Of a stretch of DNA of 52,642 bases, positions 1 to 8,397 are shown in pieces. Made by a program: the position numbers and the translations under genes. The DNA lies in NCBI GenBank assembly GCA_964493205.1, contig CAZBMJ010000015.1:1-52642 (forward strand), in the 5' to 3' direction. This DNA is from CAZBMJ01 sp964493205. Lineage in GTDB: Bacteria > Myxococcota > UBA727 > JABDBI01. The notes beneath the pieces were generated by a model. The model was not told where the DNA came from. It was given only the letters and a program-made list of their open reading frames with translations, and searched no databases. How positions within the stretch are numbered: the stretch's first letter is position 1; the number at the start of each line of letters is the position of its first letter.

Positions 1-34
1 TTGGCTTTTATGTTGGATTAAGCTGTAAGGCTAA

Positions 35-307
35 GGATTTAGTCTTTACCCTAAACGAGCTCCGAACAACATTCGGGCTATTGATCGGCAGGCTGTTATC
101 CCTATTATCCCTAATAGTCCTAGGGCTCATTGCCTAAAAATTGGATTACTAATGGAGCAACAAAAAAATGAACTAGATAAGCTATGTAGTGAAACAGAAC
201 CAGCTTCACCTCGTCAGGCTGTTATCCCTAATAGTCCTAGGGCTCATTGCCTAAAAATTGGAGTACTAATGGCGCAACGAATAGATGAACTTAAGCTATG
301 TAAATAG
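35..307 (+). pseudogene. Open frame with an in-frame duplicated ~40-codon unit; short gene or gene remnant
   Basis: The frame is open from the TAA codons at 26-34 to a TAG at 305-307. The first ATG in frame is at 152, and no Shine-Dalgarno site is visible before it. The translation contains the motif QAVIP-NSPRAHCLKIG twice, at 89-161 and 215-278. The copies are offset by 126 nt (42 codons), and they differ by a 9-nt indel and later a 3-nt indel, so the frame is kept throughout. A terminator-like hairpin follows the stop codon. I do not recognise the family. Frame conservation argues for past or present coding; the missing start argues for a decayed 3' end of a longer gene or a gene entering from outside the window. 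Confidence 0.35.
89..302 (+). repeat. Tandem direct repeat, 126-nt period
   Basis: The core of copy 1 is at 89-161 and of copy 2 at 215-278. They match at 62 of 64 aligned positions by eye, apart from an extra tandem ATTATCCCT in copy 1. Weaker similarity continues to about 190 and 302 (shared AGCTATGTA). All length changes are multiples of three. Confidence 0.75.
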
Positions 308-327
308 ATTTTTATGTTAGCTTATCT

Positions 328-351
328 AAACCGCACGTTAGTGGGGTTTTT
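328..351 (+). terminator. Rho-independent terminator after the 35-307 frame
   Basis: The stem is AAACCGCAC (328-336) with GTGGGGTTT (341-349), one mismatch and a GTTA loop, and the sequence runs on into T residues. It lies 20 nt after the TAG at 307 on the same strand, which supports a real transcript ending here. Confidence 0.55.
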
Positions 352-423
352 CAATGGCTAAAGATTTTTTTTACAAATATTTCCTACTTGGAGAGATATA
401 GAAGGGTGCCATAAATAATCTGT

Positions 424-1656
424 TTATAGGCTATCATATGGTACTGCAAAACAATTTTCGCCAAGTGCATGTACTTGTTCAGTTGGGGCTATAATTAGGC
501 CTGGAGCAACTTTTAGGCTTGGATTAGCTTTACGAAAAGCAACAATTCCTCTGGTGTCTGCTTTTGTAGGTTGAGATTTGCATTTAATTTCAATAGGAAA
601 ATATTGATTATCTAATTGAAATATTAAATCTACTTCAGCGCCAGAATGCGTTCTGTAATGATAAAGAGCTGGTTTTAGCTTACTACCATTTACTTGCTTT
701 ATTAAATCTTGCGCTACCAATGTTTCAAATAATGCTCCAAGCTGAGGATTGCCAGGCAAGGATGAAGGTGATGACAAACGCATTAAAAAACATGCTATAG
801 CTGTATCGATAAAATAGCCTTTTGGTTTTTCAGATAATCTTTTAATGGCATTTCCATAAAAAGCTGGTATTTGTGTCCATTGAAAAGTACTAATGAGGAT
901 ATTAAGCCATTTTTGGGCAGTTTTATAACTCACGCCAATTTCACGACCAAGTTGTGAAAAATTAATTTCTTGAGCCGTTAAGTTGGCGCAAAGTTGAACA
1001 AACCGTTCAAATTCTTGCAAGTCGCTTATTTCTGCAAGTAGTCTAATATCCCTTTCAACATATGTACGAATATATGATTCTAGCGCATCATGAAATAGAT
1101 CATTCTCAATGGTCAATAATCCAGGGTAGCCACCACGCCAAATTACGTCATAAACAGAACCTAGTTTTTTAATACGGCTTATTTTAGATGTTACAAATGT
1201 ATCAGGGGCTTCCAGATATCTTGTAATCCAGGAAGTAGGTTGGTCATAAATCTCGCCTATACTCATGGGGAAAAGGGAAAGAACAGCTGCGCGACCAGCC
1301 AAACTTTCAGAGATATTTTTAAGCATGCTTAAATTTTGTGAACCTGTTAACCAATATTGCCCAGGTGATTTATTTTGATCAACACGCCGTTTTATTACAT
1401 TGAGTAATTCAGGAGCATATTGTATTTCATCCAATAAAACAGGTGTTTTAAATTGATCTAGAAAAAGTTCTGGTTCTTTTCTGGCATTACCAATATCAAA
1501 AACAGGATCAAAAGTGGCTTGATTATCAGAAAAAGGTAAAAGTTGCTTTAATAATGTGCTTTTACCAACTTGACGGGCTCCCGTAAGTACCACTACTGGA
1601 AAAAAGTTACCTAATTTTAGTAATTTTTGCTCTAAAAGCCTAGTTTTGTATTTCAT
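424..1656 (-). CDS. AAA-type ATPase with C-terminal DUF4143
   Basis: 410 aa. Walker A GARQVGKST lies at residues 26-34 and Walker B VLLDEIQ at about 73-79, followed by the sensor-like motif LTGSQNLSM. The C-terminal half has DUF4143 features: a winged-helix-like stretch (about 215-265) and the restriction-endonuclease-like segment GAEVDLIF...FPIEIKCKS (about 342-360). Full-length members of this widespread family are usually 380-430 aa, so this one looks intact. Their role is not established; they are often found in accessory regions and sometimes suspected to be defence or toxin-antitoxin related. The gene stands alone with no co-directional neighbour close by. The ATG at 1656 is the first Met and starts just ahead of the P-loop region, as is usual. 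Family assignment is firm, function unknown. Confidence 0.85.
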   Translation of the reverse strand: MKYKTRLLEQKLLKLGNFFPVVVLTGARQVGKSTLLKQLLPFSDNQATFDPVFDIGNARKEPELFLDQFKTPVLLDEIQYAPELLNVIKRRVDQNKSPGQYWLTGSQNLSMLKNISESLAGRAAVLSLFPMSIGEIYDQPTSWITRYLEAPDTFVTSKISRIKKLGSVYDVIWRGGYPGLLTIENDLFHDALESYIRTYVERDIRLLAEISDLQEFERFVQLCANLTAQEINFSQLGREIGVSYKTAQKWLNILISTFQWTQIPAFYGNAIKRLSEKPKGYFIDTAIACFLMRLSSPSSLPGNPQLGALFETLVAQDLIKQVNGSKLKPALYHYRTHSGAEVDLIFQLDNQYFPIEIKCKSQPTKADTRGIVAFRKANPSLKVAPGLIIAPTEQVHALGENCFAVPYDSL

Positions 1657-1901
1657 GCCAGAAATATAGAACTTATAATTCTAATTTTCAAGGTTAAACA
1701 AATAAATTAATCTAAACTTGGGTTAAGTAAGGATTTTTTGCTATGAAGTTTTTCTTCCACGTAATAAAGTTAACATAATCATTATTATAGGATTTATTTA
1801 TAAGATAATTTAATAAAAAAATAAATATAGTATGGGCATTGATAATTTGGATTTTTTTGCTAGGCACCTTTCTTATTATATAATAATTTAAGGACTCTAA
1901 A

Positions 1902-2516
1902 ATGAGTTATATAAAAAATGTTTTATTTTTGTTTTTTTTCTTATTTTCTTTTGTTATTTTTGGCAACAATTTTCACCAAAACCATAAGCTTAGTCGTGAA
2001 CAAAGAATAGCTATTAATATTTTTACAGAATTCTATGAAAATCTCAAACAGAACGATTTTTTAGAATTAGAAAATGTAAATGTTTATCAATATTTATTAA
2101 AGGACGCTAAATTAGCCTTTTCACATAATCCCGTAATTAGTCAAATAAAGCTGGTTTATAAAAATCTTCACCTCAATCAAAGCAATTCTTCGATTACAGT
2201 TCATCTATCTGATACAATTTCACTTGATTTAAGAAAATATGCTCATCGAGAGAAACCCACTAAAAAGAGGCATAAGCAAATCAATACTTATCAACAAACT
2301 ATTAAATTATGGATAGCTACTATTATTGAGAATAATAGCCGTAATTCTTGTATGTTTTGGTGTGAAAAAGGTTATGACAAAATAGGTTTATTCCTGGCTA
2401 AATTAGAATCTCTAGAAAGAAAAAATATAAAGCAGGAAGTTGCTTTAGCAAAAGCAGCGGAAGGAATGCCTCTGGAACAAGAAGACTTAGGATTTTTATT
2501 ACACTTAGAGCTCTAA
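1902..2516 (+). CDS. Exported protein of unknown function (204 aa)
   Basis: Residues 1-21 form a strongly hydrophobic, Phe-rich signal peptide or anchor, followed by a polar, Lys/Asn-rich mature part of about 180 residues. There are only two cysteines, close together (CMFWCEKG), which could form a disulfide after export. The start is supported by AAGGA 7 nt upstream of the ATG. The gene ends two bases before the stop codon of the convergent permease gene at 2519, with no room for a terminator between them. The 245 nt upstream (1657-1901) are very AT-rich, and I see no clear structure there. I do not recognise the family. Confidence 0.7.
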   Translation: MSYIKNVLFLFFFLFSFVIFGNNFHQNHKLSREQRIAINIFTEFYENLKQNDFLELENVNVYQYLLKDAKLAFSHNPVISQIKLVYKNLHLNQSNSSITVHLSDTISLDLRKYAHREKPTKKRHKQINTYQQTIKLWIATIIENNSRNSCMFWCEKGYDKIGLFLAKLESLERKNIKQEVALAKAAEGMPLEQEDLGFLLHLEL

Positions 2517-2518
2517 GC

Positions 2519-3898
2519 TTATTTGGCGTTGCTAAAATTAAGTATACTATTTTTTTTATTGAGTAATAACGGTACTATTCCTACTAAAATTCCACCTATA
2601 CCCAAAATAATAGACTTGGTATCAAAAAAATAAAATATTCCATAAATTTCTATAGCAACCAAACTTATGGCGCTCAATAAAGGCCATACGATAACTAATA
2701 TGGTCATTTTAATATTTGTAAAAGCAATAGTACGATTATGCCATGCACAAGCAAAACCACAAAGACCATAATAAAAGGCTACTTGAAAACTAATTATATT
2801 AATAGAAATATCAATAATAGCTGTTATTGAAGACTCTTGTGAGGCTACTAGTAAAAAAATCATACCTAAAGCCCAAATTAACACTGTGGCGCTCCAAGGT
2901 GTTTGCCACGTTGGGTGCACTTTTGACCATCTTTTATGAAGAACTCCATCTCTTGATTTGGCAAATAAAGTACGTGTAAATTGTAAAATTGATGTTTCAA
3001 TAGTACCTAAGGAACTAAGAATAACTGAAATTAAAGCTATGTTTCCCCAAGGTGCAGGAAATATTTTATCTGCCAATTTAAGAAGCACATTAGTACTAGA
3101 CTGCTGTATTTCTTCATCAGTCAAAGCAATAAGTGCACACATTAAAAAAGCTACAAACACTAAAGTAACAATCACCATTGACCATAATGCGCCCTTTCCA
3201 GCGGAAGAATTAGCATTTTTAGTCTCTTCTGATAAGTTTAGAGTAACATCCCAGCCCCAATAAAAAAATAAAGAAATAATTGCACCTTTCGCAAAAAGCT
3301 CCCACGAATAACTAAATGGACTAAAAGATTCTAAGGGAATAATACGAACTGGCTGTTTTATAAAAGCTACAAATGCAGCAATGATAATAAAAATCAAAAT
3401 TCCAATTTCAAGTAGAGTTAATATGACTTGCAAATAACTAGTAGGCTTAATACCTTTTAAAACAATAATGCCCACAAAGCTTAACCAAAAAGATGCAACT
3501 AGACTCACCCAAACTGGGCTATCAAGTAAACTTGGATTTATTAACACTAAGGTGGCAGTGGCTACGGGAATTGTTCCTGAAACCATAAATATTGCTGTTG
3601 CTACTAATAATGACCAACCAGCAAAAAATCCCCAGTTTTTACCAAAAATTTCACTAATCCAAGCATAAGAAGCACCAGCATTAGTTGACATACGGTTTAA
3701 GTACATAAACGAAAAAGTTATGCCAAACATAATCAAACCAGAGTAAAGAGCACTACTGGGTGAATGGATACCAATAGCACCAACTAAAGCTGCAGTAGTA
3801 GCAGCTACGCTAAAACCTGGTGCAGTACCCGATACTCCCATTATAACTGATTCTGCAGTTCCTAACGAGTCACTCGCAAGTTTGGATTCTTTTGACAT
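2519..3898 (-). CDS. APC-superfamily amino acid/polyamine permease
   Basis: 459 aa from the ATG at 3898; an ATG 24 nt further upstream is less likely because GGGGAG sits 6-7 nt before the 3898 codon. The N-terminal segment has the family signature of TM1, GVSGTAPGFSVAATTAAL, with the unwound glycine-rich stretch that binds the substrate amine/carboxyl. About 12 hydrophobic segments follow. These carriers sit in the inner membrane and import or exchange amino acids or polyamines by proton or sodium symport. The substrate cannot be read from the sequence. The gene is followed closely and convergently by the exported protein at 1902, and upstream on the same strand lies the dehydrogenase at 3938-4984, 39 nt away, so the two may be co-transcribed. 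Confidence 0.88.
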   Translation of the reverse strand: MSKESKLASDSLGTAESVIMGVSGTAPGFSVAATTAALVGAIGIHSPSSALYSGLIMFGITFSFMYLNRMSTNAGASYAWISEIFGKNWGFFAGWSLLVATAIFMVSGTIPVATATLVLINPSLLDSPVWVSLVASFWLSFVGIIVLKGIKPTSYLQVILTLLEIGILIFIIIAAFVAFIKQPVRIIPLESFSPFSYSWELFAKGAIISLFFYWGWDVTLNLSEETKNANSSAGKGALWSMVIVTLVFVAFLMCALIALTDEEIQQSSTNVLLKLADKIFPAPWGNIALISVILSSLGTIETSILQFTRTLFAKSRDGVLHKRWSKVHPTWQTPWSATVLIWALGMIFLLVASQESSITAIIDISINIISFQVAFYYGLCGFACAWHNRTIAFTNIKMTILVIVWPLLSAISLVAIEIYGIFYFFDTKSIILGIGGILVGIVPLLLNKKNSILNFSNAK

Positions 3899-3937
3899 AA
3901 TTTCTCCCCACCAAAAAATCATTAGTACAAAATTATA

Positions 3938-4984
3938 TTAGATTCTTTCAATAATTTTTTCTGCCACCTGATCACAAGAATAAGTCCCACCTAAATCTTT
4001 AGTAACAAATTTTTCCTGCAATGAAACAGAAATAGATTCTCCAACCTTTTTAGAAATTTCTTGGTAATTAAAAAATTCAAGCATCATAGCCACCGATAAA
4101 AACATACCAAATGGGTTCGCCAAATTTTTACCAGCAATATCTGGCGCAGACCCATGAACAGGTTCAAATAAACCGATTATTCCAGGTTTAATATTAGCAC
4201 TGGCAGCAAGTCCTAAGCCACCTATTAACCCGCAAGCTAAATCGCTTAAAATATCTCCAAACAAATTTGTTGTTACAATAACATCAAAATTTTCAGGATT
4301 TTGTAGCATTTTTAGACAAGCAGTATCCACAAATAGGTGCTCTGTTAAAATATGAGGATTTTTTTGGCTAATATCATTAAATACTCTTCCCCATAATGCT
4401 CCTGAATTTCTAATTGCATTAGATTTATCAATTAAAGTAACTTTTTGGCGCTTATGATTATTTGCGTAAGCAAACGCAGCTTCAACAATTCGCTGAACTC
4501 CAAAAAAAGTATGAATGGATTCGTCTATAGCTATCTCTTGCTCTGTATTTTTACTAATACTTCCACCGATATCCCGATAAATATCTTGGGTATTTTCACG
4601 AAAAATAACAAAATCAATACTTTTATTTTCAAAATTTTTTAATGGGCAATAACTATGATTTAAAAGTTTGGTTGGCCGTAAATTAATAAATAAATCTAGC
4701 CCAAATCTTAAACCAAGCAAGATTTCTTTGCCATGAGCCATATCTGGTATTCTTTTATCACCTAGCGCACCAAACAAAATAGCATCAAAGTTTTTAGGTA
4801 TAGCTTCCAAACTTCCTTTTGGTAAACCTACACCCTCTTTAAGCCATTTATCAGCCCCCCAATCAACACTGGTAACTTCAAAATTTACATCATATTTTTT
4901 ACTAATTTTTGATAAAAGAGCTAAAGCCCATGGCATCACCTCTTTGCCTATACCATCTCCAGCAATAGATAAAATTTTTTTCAT
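3938..4984 (-). CDS. Isocitrate/isopropylmalate dehydrogenase family enzyme
   Basis: 348 aa, the length of the IPMDH/IDH beta-decarboxylating dehydrogenases, which oxidise and decarboxylate a (2R,3S)-3-substituted malate with NAD(P) and a divalent metal. Visible motifs are GDGIGKEV at the N-terminus, LRPTK, FRENTQDIY (substrate loop), NLFGDILSDLACGL (metal-binding Asp residues) and FEPVHGSAPDIAGK (nucleotide-binding loop). FRENT resembles isocitrate or tartrate dehydrogenases more than classical LeuB, whose loop reads RELT. No leuA, leuC or leuD lies nearby, so leucine synthesis is not implied; isocitrate, tartrate/malate or homoisocitrate are alternatives. The ATG overlaps the stop of psd by 4 nt, indicating translational coupling in an operon with psd and the Smr gene. 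Confidence 0.82.
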   Translation of the reverse strand: MKKILSIAGDGIGKEVMPWALALLSKISKKYDVNFEVTSVDWGADKWLKEGVGLPKGSLEAIPKNFDAILFGALGDKRIPDMAHGKEILLGLRFGLDLFINLRPTKLLNHSYCPLKNFENKSIDFVIFRENTQDIYRDIGGSISKNTEQEIAIDESIHTFFGVQRIVEAAFAYANNHKRQKVTLIDKSNAIRNSGALWGRVFNDISQKNPHILTEHLFVDTACLKMLQNPENFDVIVTTNLFGDILSDLACGLIGGLGLAASANIKPGIIGLFEPVHGSAPDIAGKNLANPFGMFLSVAMMLEFFNYQEISKKVGESISVSLQEKFVTKDLGGTYSCDQVAEKIIERI

Positions 4985-5811
4985 ATTTGCCCAAAAGATA
5001 ATTTTTCGCCCATTTTTACAACTTCCCCTTGATTTTTGGCAAATTTATTCATCATGTTTTTATTAAATAATAAAATTATTGTAGAGCCAAACATAAATTT
5101 ACCTAATTCTTCGCCTTTAGGCAAACAAATATTTTTATGAGTTTGTTCTATAAATTTATGAGCTTTTCTATCTTGTATTTGGGTATATGTTAAAGAAATC
5201 TTACCTACCATAGTGGCAGCTACCGCAATAAACGCCAACGAATGATTAGATTCAGACTTAATTAAAGAAACAGTTCGTTCATTTTGACAAAAAAGTTCAT
5301 TAACATTATTAACAGACCAAGAATTAACTGGCCATAAACAACCTGGATAATAAATAGTTTTATAAATATTACCAGTAAGCGGCATATGAAACCGGTGATA
5401 ATCTTTTGGTGATAAATAAATAGTACAATAATAACCATTCATAAATTCTGCTGCTAAATCTTTATTTTTTAGCAAAGCTAACAACGTATAATTTTTACCT
5501 TTAGCCTGTATTAAAGTTTGATTATTAATTTTACCCAACTGACTAATATAACCGTCACAAGGACTAATTAAAATATTATTCCCCTCATCAATAATACGCG
5601 CATTATTTTTAAGCTTACGCGCAAAAAATTCTTGAATATTTTGATACTCCTTAAGGGGTTTTTCTGCCTCTTCACTATTAATTTTAAATATTTTAGCAAA
5701 GATAATTACAGATCTTTTAATAAGCCAGCTAGGCTTACTACAACTTACTAGCTTACCAACAAGAGTTGAAAGTAAGTTCTTTGGCAATAAATACATAAAT
5801 AAATAAAACAT
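4981..5811 (-). CDS. psd: Phosphatidylserine decarboxylase proenzyme
   Basis: 276 aa. It converts phosphatidylserine to phosphatidylethanolamine at the inner membrane. The proenzyme cuts itself at a G-S bond to make the pyruvoyl group; here the site is FGST at residues 241-244, where most family members have LGST or GGST. Other marks are SPCDGYIS (about 83-90) and DYHRFHMPLTG (about 137-147), which carries the catalytic His residues. The ATG at 5811 has AGG with 7-nt spacing, and this AGG overlaps the stop codon of the upstream Smr gene. Downstream it overlaps the dehydrogenase gene by 4 nt. The N-terminus has a short hydrophobic patch that fits membrane association. Confidence 0.95.
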   Translation of the reverse strand: MFYLFMYLLPKNLLSTLVGKLVSCSKPSWLIKRSVIIFAKIFKINSEEAEKPLKEYQNIQEFFARKLKNNARIIDEGNNILISPCDGYISQLGKINNQTLIQAKGKNYTLLALLKNKDLAAEFMNGYYCTIYLSPKDYHRFHMPLTGNIYKTIYYPGCLWPVNSWSVNNVNELFCQNERTVSLIKSESNHSLAFIAVAATMVGKISLTYTQIQDRKAHKFIEQTHKNICLPKGEELGKFMFGSTIILLFNKNMMNKFAKNQGEVVKMGEKLSFGQI

Positions 5812-5815
5812 AATT

Positions 5816-6265
5816 CTACCTGGTTAGTTTGAGATATATAATAACAGCACCTTGACCTCCAAGTTTGCTAGGAGGTTTTTCATAGTCAATAATATCGCAA
5901 TGACTTTTTATTAATTCATAAACAAGGCCTTTTAGCGCACCAGAGCCTTTTCCATGAATAACCAAAAGCTTTTTAAGACCTTTTTGCTGACTAATAGCTA
6001 TAAAATTTAATAACTTTTTTTTGGCATCAACTTGAAAGTTGCCATGCAGATCTATCATAGAATCCACAGAATATTTAGACCGCTTTCTAGATTTTATTTG
6101 ATTATTTTCTTCATAATCTTCTTTTTTTAAAACTATTTTTCCATACAAAGCTTCGTTTAAAAATATATCCTCTTGGGAAATGGGCTTATCATTCTTATGC
6201 TCTTTTGCAGGTATTTCACCTTGATAAAAAGCATTAAGAAACATTTCTCTATCACTCTTAGACAT
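5816..6265 (-). CDS. Smr-domain protein
   Basis: 149 aa from the ATG at 6265. A TTG 6 nt upstream is also in frame, but the site AAAGGGG lies 9 nt from the ATG and only 3 nt from the TTG, which decides for the ATG. The N-terminal 65 residues are charged and probably unstructured. The C-terminal Smr domain has DLHG (72-75) and HGKG (104-107), the conserved nucleic-acid binding and nicking motifs of MutS2-like Smr proteins. Some stand-alone Smr proteins cut mRNA at stalled ribosomes (SmrB) and others act on DNA, so the role is open. Its Shine-Dalgarno site lies inside the 3' arm of a terminator-like hairpin (6271-6302). psd starts 4 nt after its stop. Confidence 0.85.
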   Translation of the reverse strand: MSKSDREMFLNAFYQGEIPAKEHKNDKPISQEDIFLNEALYGKIVLKKEDYEENNQIKSRKRSKYSVDSMIDLHGNFQVDAKKKLLNFIAISQQKGLKKLLVIHGKGSGALKGLVYELIKSHCDIIDYEKPPSKLGGQGAVIIYLKLTR

Positions 6266-6270
6266 AAACA

Positions 6271-6302
6271 AAAGCCCCTTTAAGTAATACCAAAGAGGCT
6301 TT
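6271..6302 (-). terminator. Terminator-like hairpin whose 3' arm contains the smr Shine-Dalgarno site
   Basis: Read on the minus strand the stem is AAAGCCTCTTT (6302-6292) with AAAGGGGCTTT (6281-6271), 10 of 11 pairs, and a 10-nt loop. T-rich sequence (TGTTTATG) follows. It starts 22 nt after the stop codon of the 6325-7821 gene. The AAAGGGG of the 3' arm is also the ribosome binding site of the Smr gene, so folding would both end transcription and hide that site. Confidence 0.6.
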
Positions 6303-6324
6303 CATACTATATTTTAAGTAAGAT

Positions 6325-7821
6325 CTAACCAAATAATCTAAATAAGCTACCATAAGACAACGTTATCCCAAAAATTGAACTGGTAGCTAGTTTATTAGAG
6401 CCTTGCAATGTCGCAAACAAGAAGTCTGACATAAGTGAGACACTAAAAGAATTAAGATAAAAAACTCTAAGCCAGGCACTACCCTCAACACCGAAAGCCA
6501 TCTTATTTTTCACGGTATTTTGTGGTAAAGCAAATAAATAGTAAGATTTTATTTTTGTGCTTAGCTCTAATGGGCCAAATAATGACCATTTACCATTAAT
6601 ATTTAAGCCAGGACCCATATCTAGTCTGTCAGACCAAGTTTTTTGCAGTATGTCATTAACAACCATACCACCAAGCTCAAAATCCATTTTAGCGGTAGAA
6701 AGATTTGTTTTTAAGCCTAGCATATGCTCAAATGTACGCATGGCTTTAAACATCTTAGGATCTTTAAACATTAAATAAGCAAGTTTGGTTTCATAGGCAT
6801 TATTTAGGATAGGAGAAACAGAATAACTTTTATCTTTAAAATAAGTATGTTCTAACGGCAATCTAAAATTTAAGGAATTAACAAACTTATCTTTTTGTGG
6901 TTTTTCTTTTAAATTGCCTTGTAAATAAATAAGCTTGCTCCCTAAATCAAATTCCACCGGGCCTGTATCATAGGTTAAATTAATATTAGAATTAACAAAT
7001 AGCTGCCCAAATAATGGAACATCACCACGGCTGATAGGAAACTTTGAAGCTGATTGATATTCAGAATACACACTATTACCAGTGTTATGACTAAAACCTA
7101 AATCTATAGAGCTAATATTTAGAACTAAAGTAGGTGAAAATTGCTGTTGTTCATCAATAAAAATACTTTTAAGTTCACTTTCACTTACAGAAGTTTTTTC
7201 TAGAATATTTGCCCAGTTGCCATGGGACTTAAGACTGCCTGAAACATCAAAAGCAAGCTTCATATGTTTAGGACCACCAATAAAGTATAAATTGGTTATC
7301 TTTCCATAGATACCCTCAATAAATGGGGCCCGTACCGACGCGTCGCTATCTAATACACCAAGTTTAGCCAATCCAAATATTTCTTTAAGGGCTAGTTCAC
7401 TAACAGCTAGAGTTATATTGGCTCTATCGTCTACTATTCGATGTTTAATTTGATTATTTTTAATACCAAATACAAATAAATCTTGACCAAAATATTTTTT
7501 ATCAATTAATTTGGCAATTTTTTTTATTTGCTCGCCGCTTAAAACCAAGGTAAAAATTTCGTGGTCACCGACTAAAGAAAGAGCTCTATCATATGAAACT
7601 GGGCCTAAAGACGCAGCAGCAACATTCACACCTTTAATAATACTAACGTCGGCGTTAGTGTGCTTTAGTAGCGTATAAGCATACATATGATTAAAAGCAT
7701 CACTGGTATAAGTTTGTTTTTCTTTATCACTAAATACACCAGATAATTCAGGAAAAACTGCAGTTTGTGCAAATACTTGTAGAGATGCTAAAAGTAAAAA
7801 ACAACTAAGCTTTTTATTCAT
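6325..7821 (-). CDS. Exported protein of unknown function, possibly outer-membrane
   Basis: 498 aa. A signal peptide covers residues 1-18 (MNKKLSCFLLLASLQVFA, cleavage probably after A-x-A-like VFA). The rest is rich in alternating polar/hydrophobic stretches and ends with SSIFGITLSYGSLFRLFG, with an aromatic residue near the C-terminus as in many outer-membrane beta-barrels; the final residue is Gly, so this is only suggestive. No catalytic motif is recognised. AGGA lies 9 nt ahead of the ATG. The gene is followed by the hairpin at 6271-6302. The 7928-8275 gene upstream is also exported and co-directional, 106 nt away, so the two may be related in function. Confidence 0.65.
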   Translation of the reverse strand: MNKKLSCFLLLASLQVFAQTAVFPELSGVFSDKEKQTYTSDAFNHMYAYTLLKHTNADVSIIKGVNVAAASLGPVSYDRALSLVGDHEIFTLVLSGEQIKKIAKLIDKKYFGQDLFVFGIKNNQIKHRIVDDRANITLAVSELALKEIFGLAKLGVLDSDASVRAPFIEGIYGKITNLYFIGGPKHMKLAFDVSGSLKSHGNWANILEKTSVSESELKSIFIDEQQQFSPTLVLNISSIDLGFSHNTGNSVYSEYQSASKFPISRGDVPLFGQLFVNSNINLTYDTGPVEFDLGSKLIYLQGNLKEKPQKDKFVNSLNFRLPLEHTYFKDKSYSVSPILNNAYETKLAYLMFKDPKMFKAMRTFEHMLGLKTNLSTAKMDFELGGMVVNDILQKTWSDRLDMGPGLNINGKWSLFGPLELSTKIKSYYLFALPQNTVKNKMAFGVEGSAWLRVFYLNSFSVSLMSDFLFATLQGSNKLATSSIFGITLSYGSLFRLFG

Positions 7822-7927
7822 GTTCTAAATTCCTATCTATTAAAAGATAAATGTTATTAAGGCGTTATTAAAACATGTTTTTTCATAAAACAACGCGGGG
7901 CTTTAATTTAAAGCCCACTTAGATAAA

Positions 7928-8275
7928 CTATTTTTGTTCTATCTTGTTTATGCTTCGGTTTATTATCATATAGGGAGTAATAAGAATATTATCGATATAT
8001 ATGCCAGTATTTTTTTCTATTGTTCCCTTATAAAAAGCTCGTTGGCCCAAGCTTTCAAGGCTTATAAAACCATTTTTGTCTTTTGCAGCTAAGCTTAACA
8101 CCCTTTTTTCTTCTTCAGTAGTATCAAAATTAAAGTTCACGGTAACAGAAAAGTCATCCGCATCATACAAAATTTTTATTTCTTGTTGGTCTCCAAAAAA
8201 AGCCTCATACTTAACAGCAAATAAAACATTGGCAAAAAATATCAGAAATAAACAAAAAATCCTCTTTAATATCAT
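7928..8275 (-). CDS. Small exported protein of unknown function (115 aa)
   Basis: The signal peptide is residues 1-20 (hydrophobic FCLFLIFFANVLFA, cleavage after LFA), leaving a mature protein of about 95 residues rich in charged residues, without cysteine. The Shine-Dalgarno site AAGGAGG is very strong, but it lies inside the 3' arm of the perfect hairpin at 8277-8312. The region after the gene (7822-7927) contains an 8-bp inverted repeat GGGCTTTA / TAAAGCCC near 7896-7914, without a T tract on either strand. I do not recognise the family. Confidence 0.65.
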   Translation of the reverse strand: MILKRIFCLFLIFFANVLFAVKYEAFFGDQQEIKILYDADDFSVTVNFNFDTTEEEKRVLSLAAKDKNGFISLESLGQRAFYKGTIEKNTGIYIDNILITPYMIINRSINKIEQK

Positions 8276-8276
8276 A

Positions 8277-8312
8277 AAAAAGCCTCCTTAGATTTAACTA
8301 ACGAGGCTTTTT
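8277..8312 (-). terminator. Perfect 10-bp hairpin covering the SD of the 7928-8275 gene
   Basis: On the minus strand AAAAAGCCTC (8312-8303) pairs with GAGGCTTTTT (8286-8277), with a 16-nt loop, and the T run continues directly into the ATG at 8275. It has the form of an intrinsic terminator for transcripts coming from pnp, about 200 nt upstream. The site AAGGAGG overlaps the last loop bases and the GAGG of the 3' arm. The same architecture occurs at 6271-6302. Confidence 0.65.
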
Positions 8313-8397
8313 AATTAATAAAAATTATTTATGCAAGCGTTATCTTTGGAAAATAAAGTTTTGAATAAAGCTGCTTAAATTGCTTTTTGGCCCGTTT

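Noticed and set aside
1..300. Possible CRISPR or regular repeat array at the left edge
   Set aside because: Only two repeat copies, no constant short unit with unique spacers, and the frame is kept across them; a coding duplication explains it better.
2958..3668. Plus-strand frames inside the APC permease gene
   Set aside because: Antisense shadows without ribosome binding sites; the permease sequence is well conserved over this part.
3938..4984. Naming the dehydrogenase leuB
   Set aside because: The substrate loop FRENT is not the LeuB type, and no other leucine synthesis gene is near, so only the family is named.
7896..7914. Inverted repeat GGGCTTTA / TAAAGCCC after the 115-aa gene as terminator
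   Set aside because: No T tract follows on either strand and the loop has only three bases; too weak to call.
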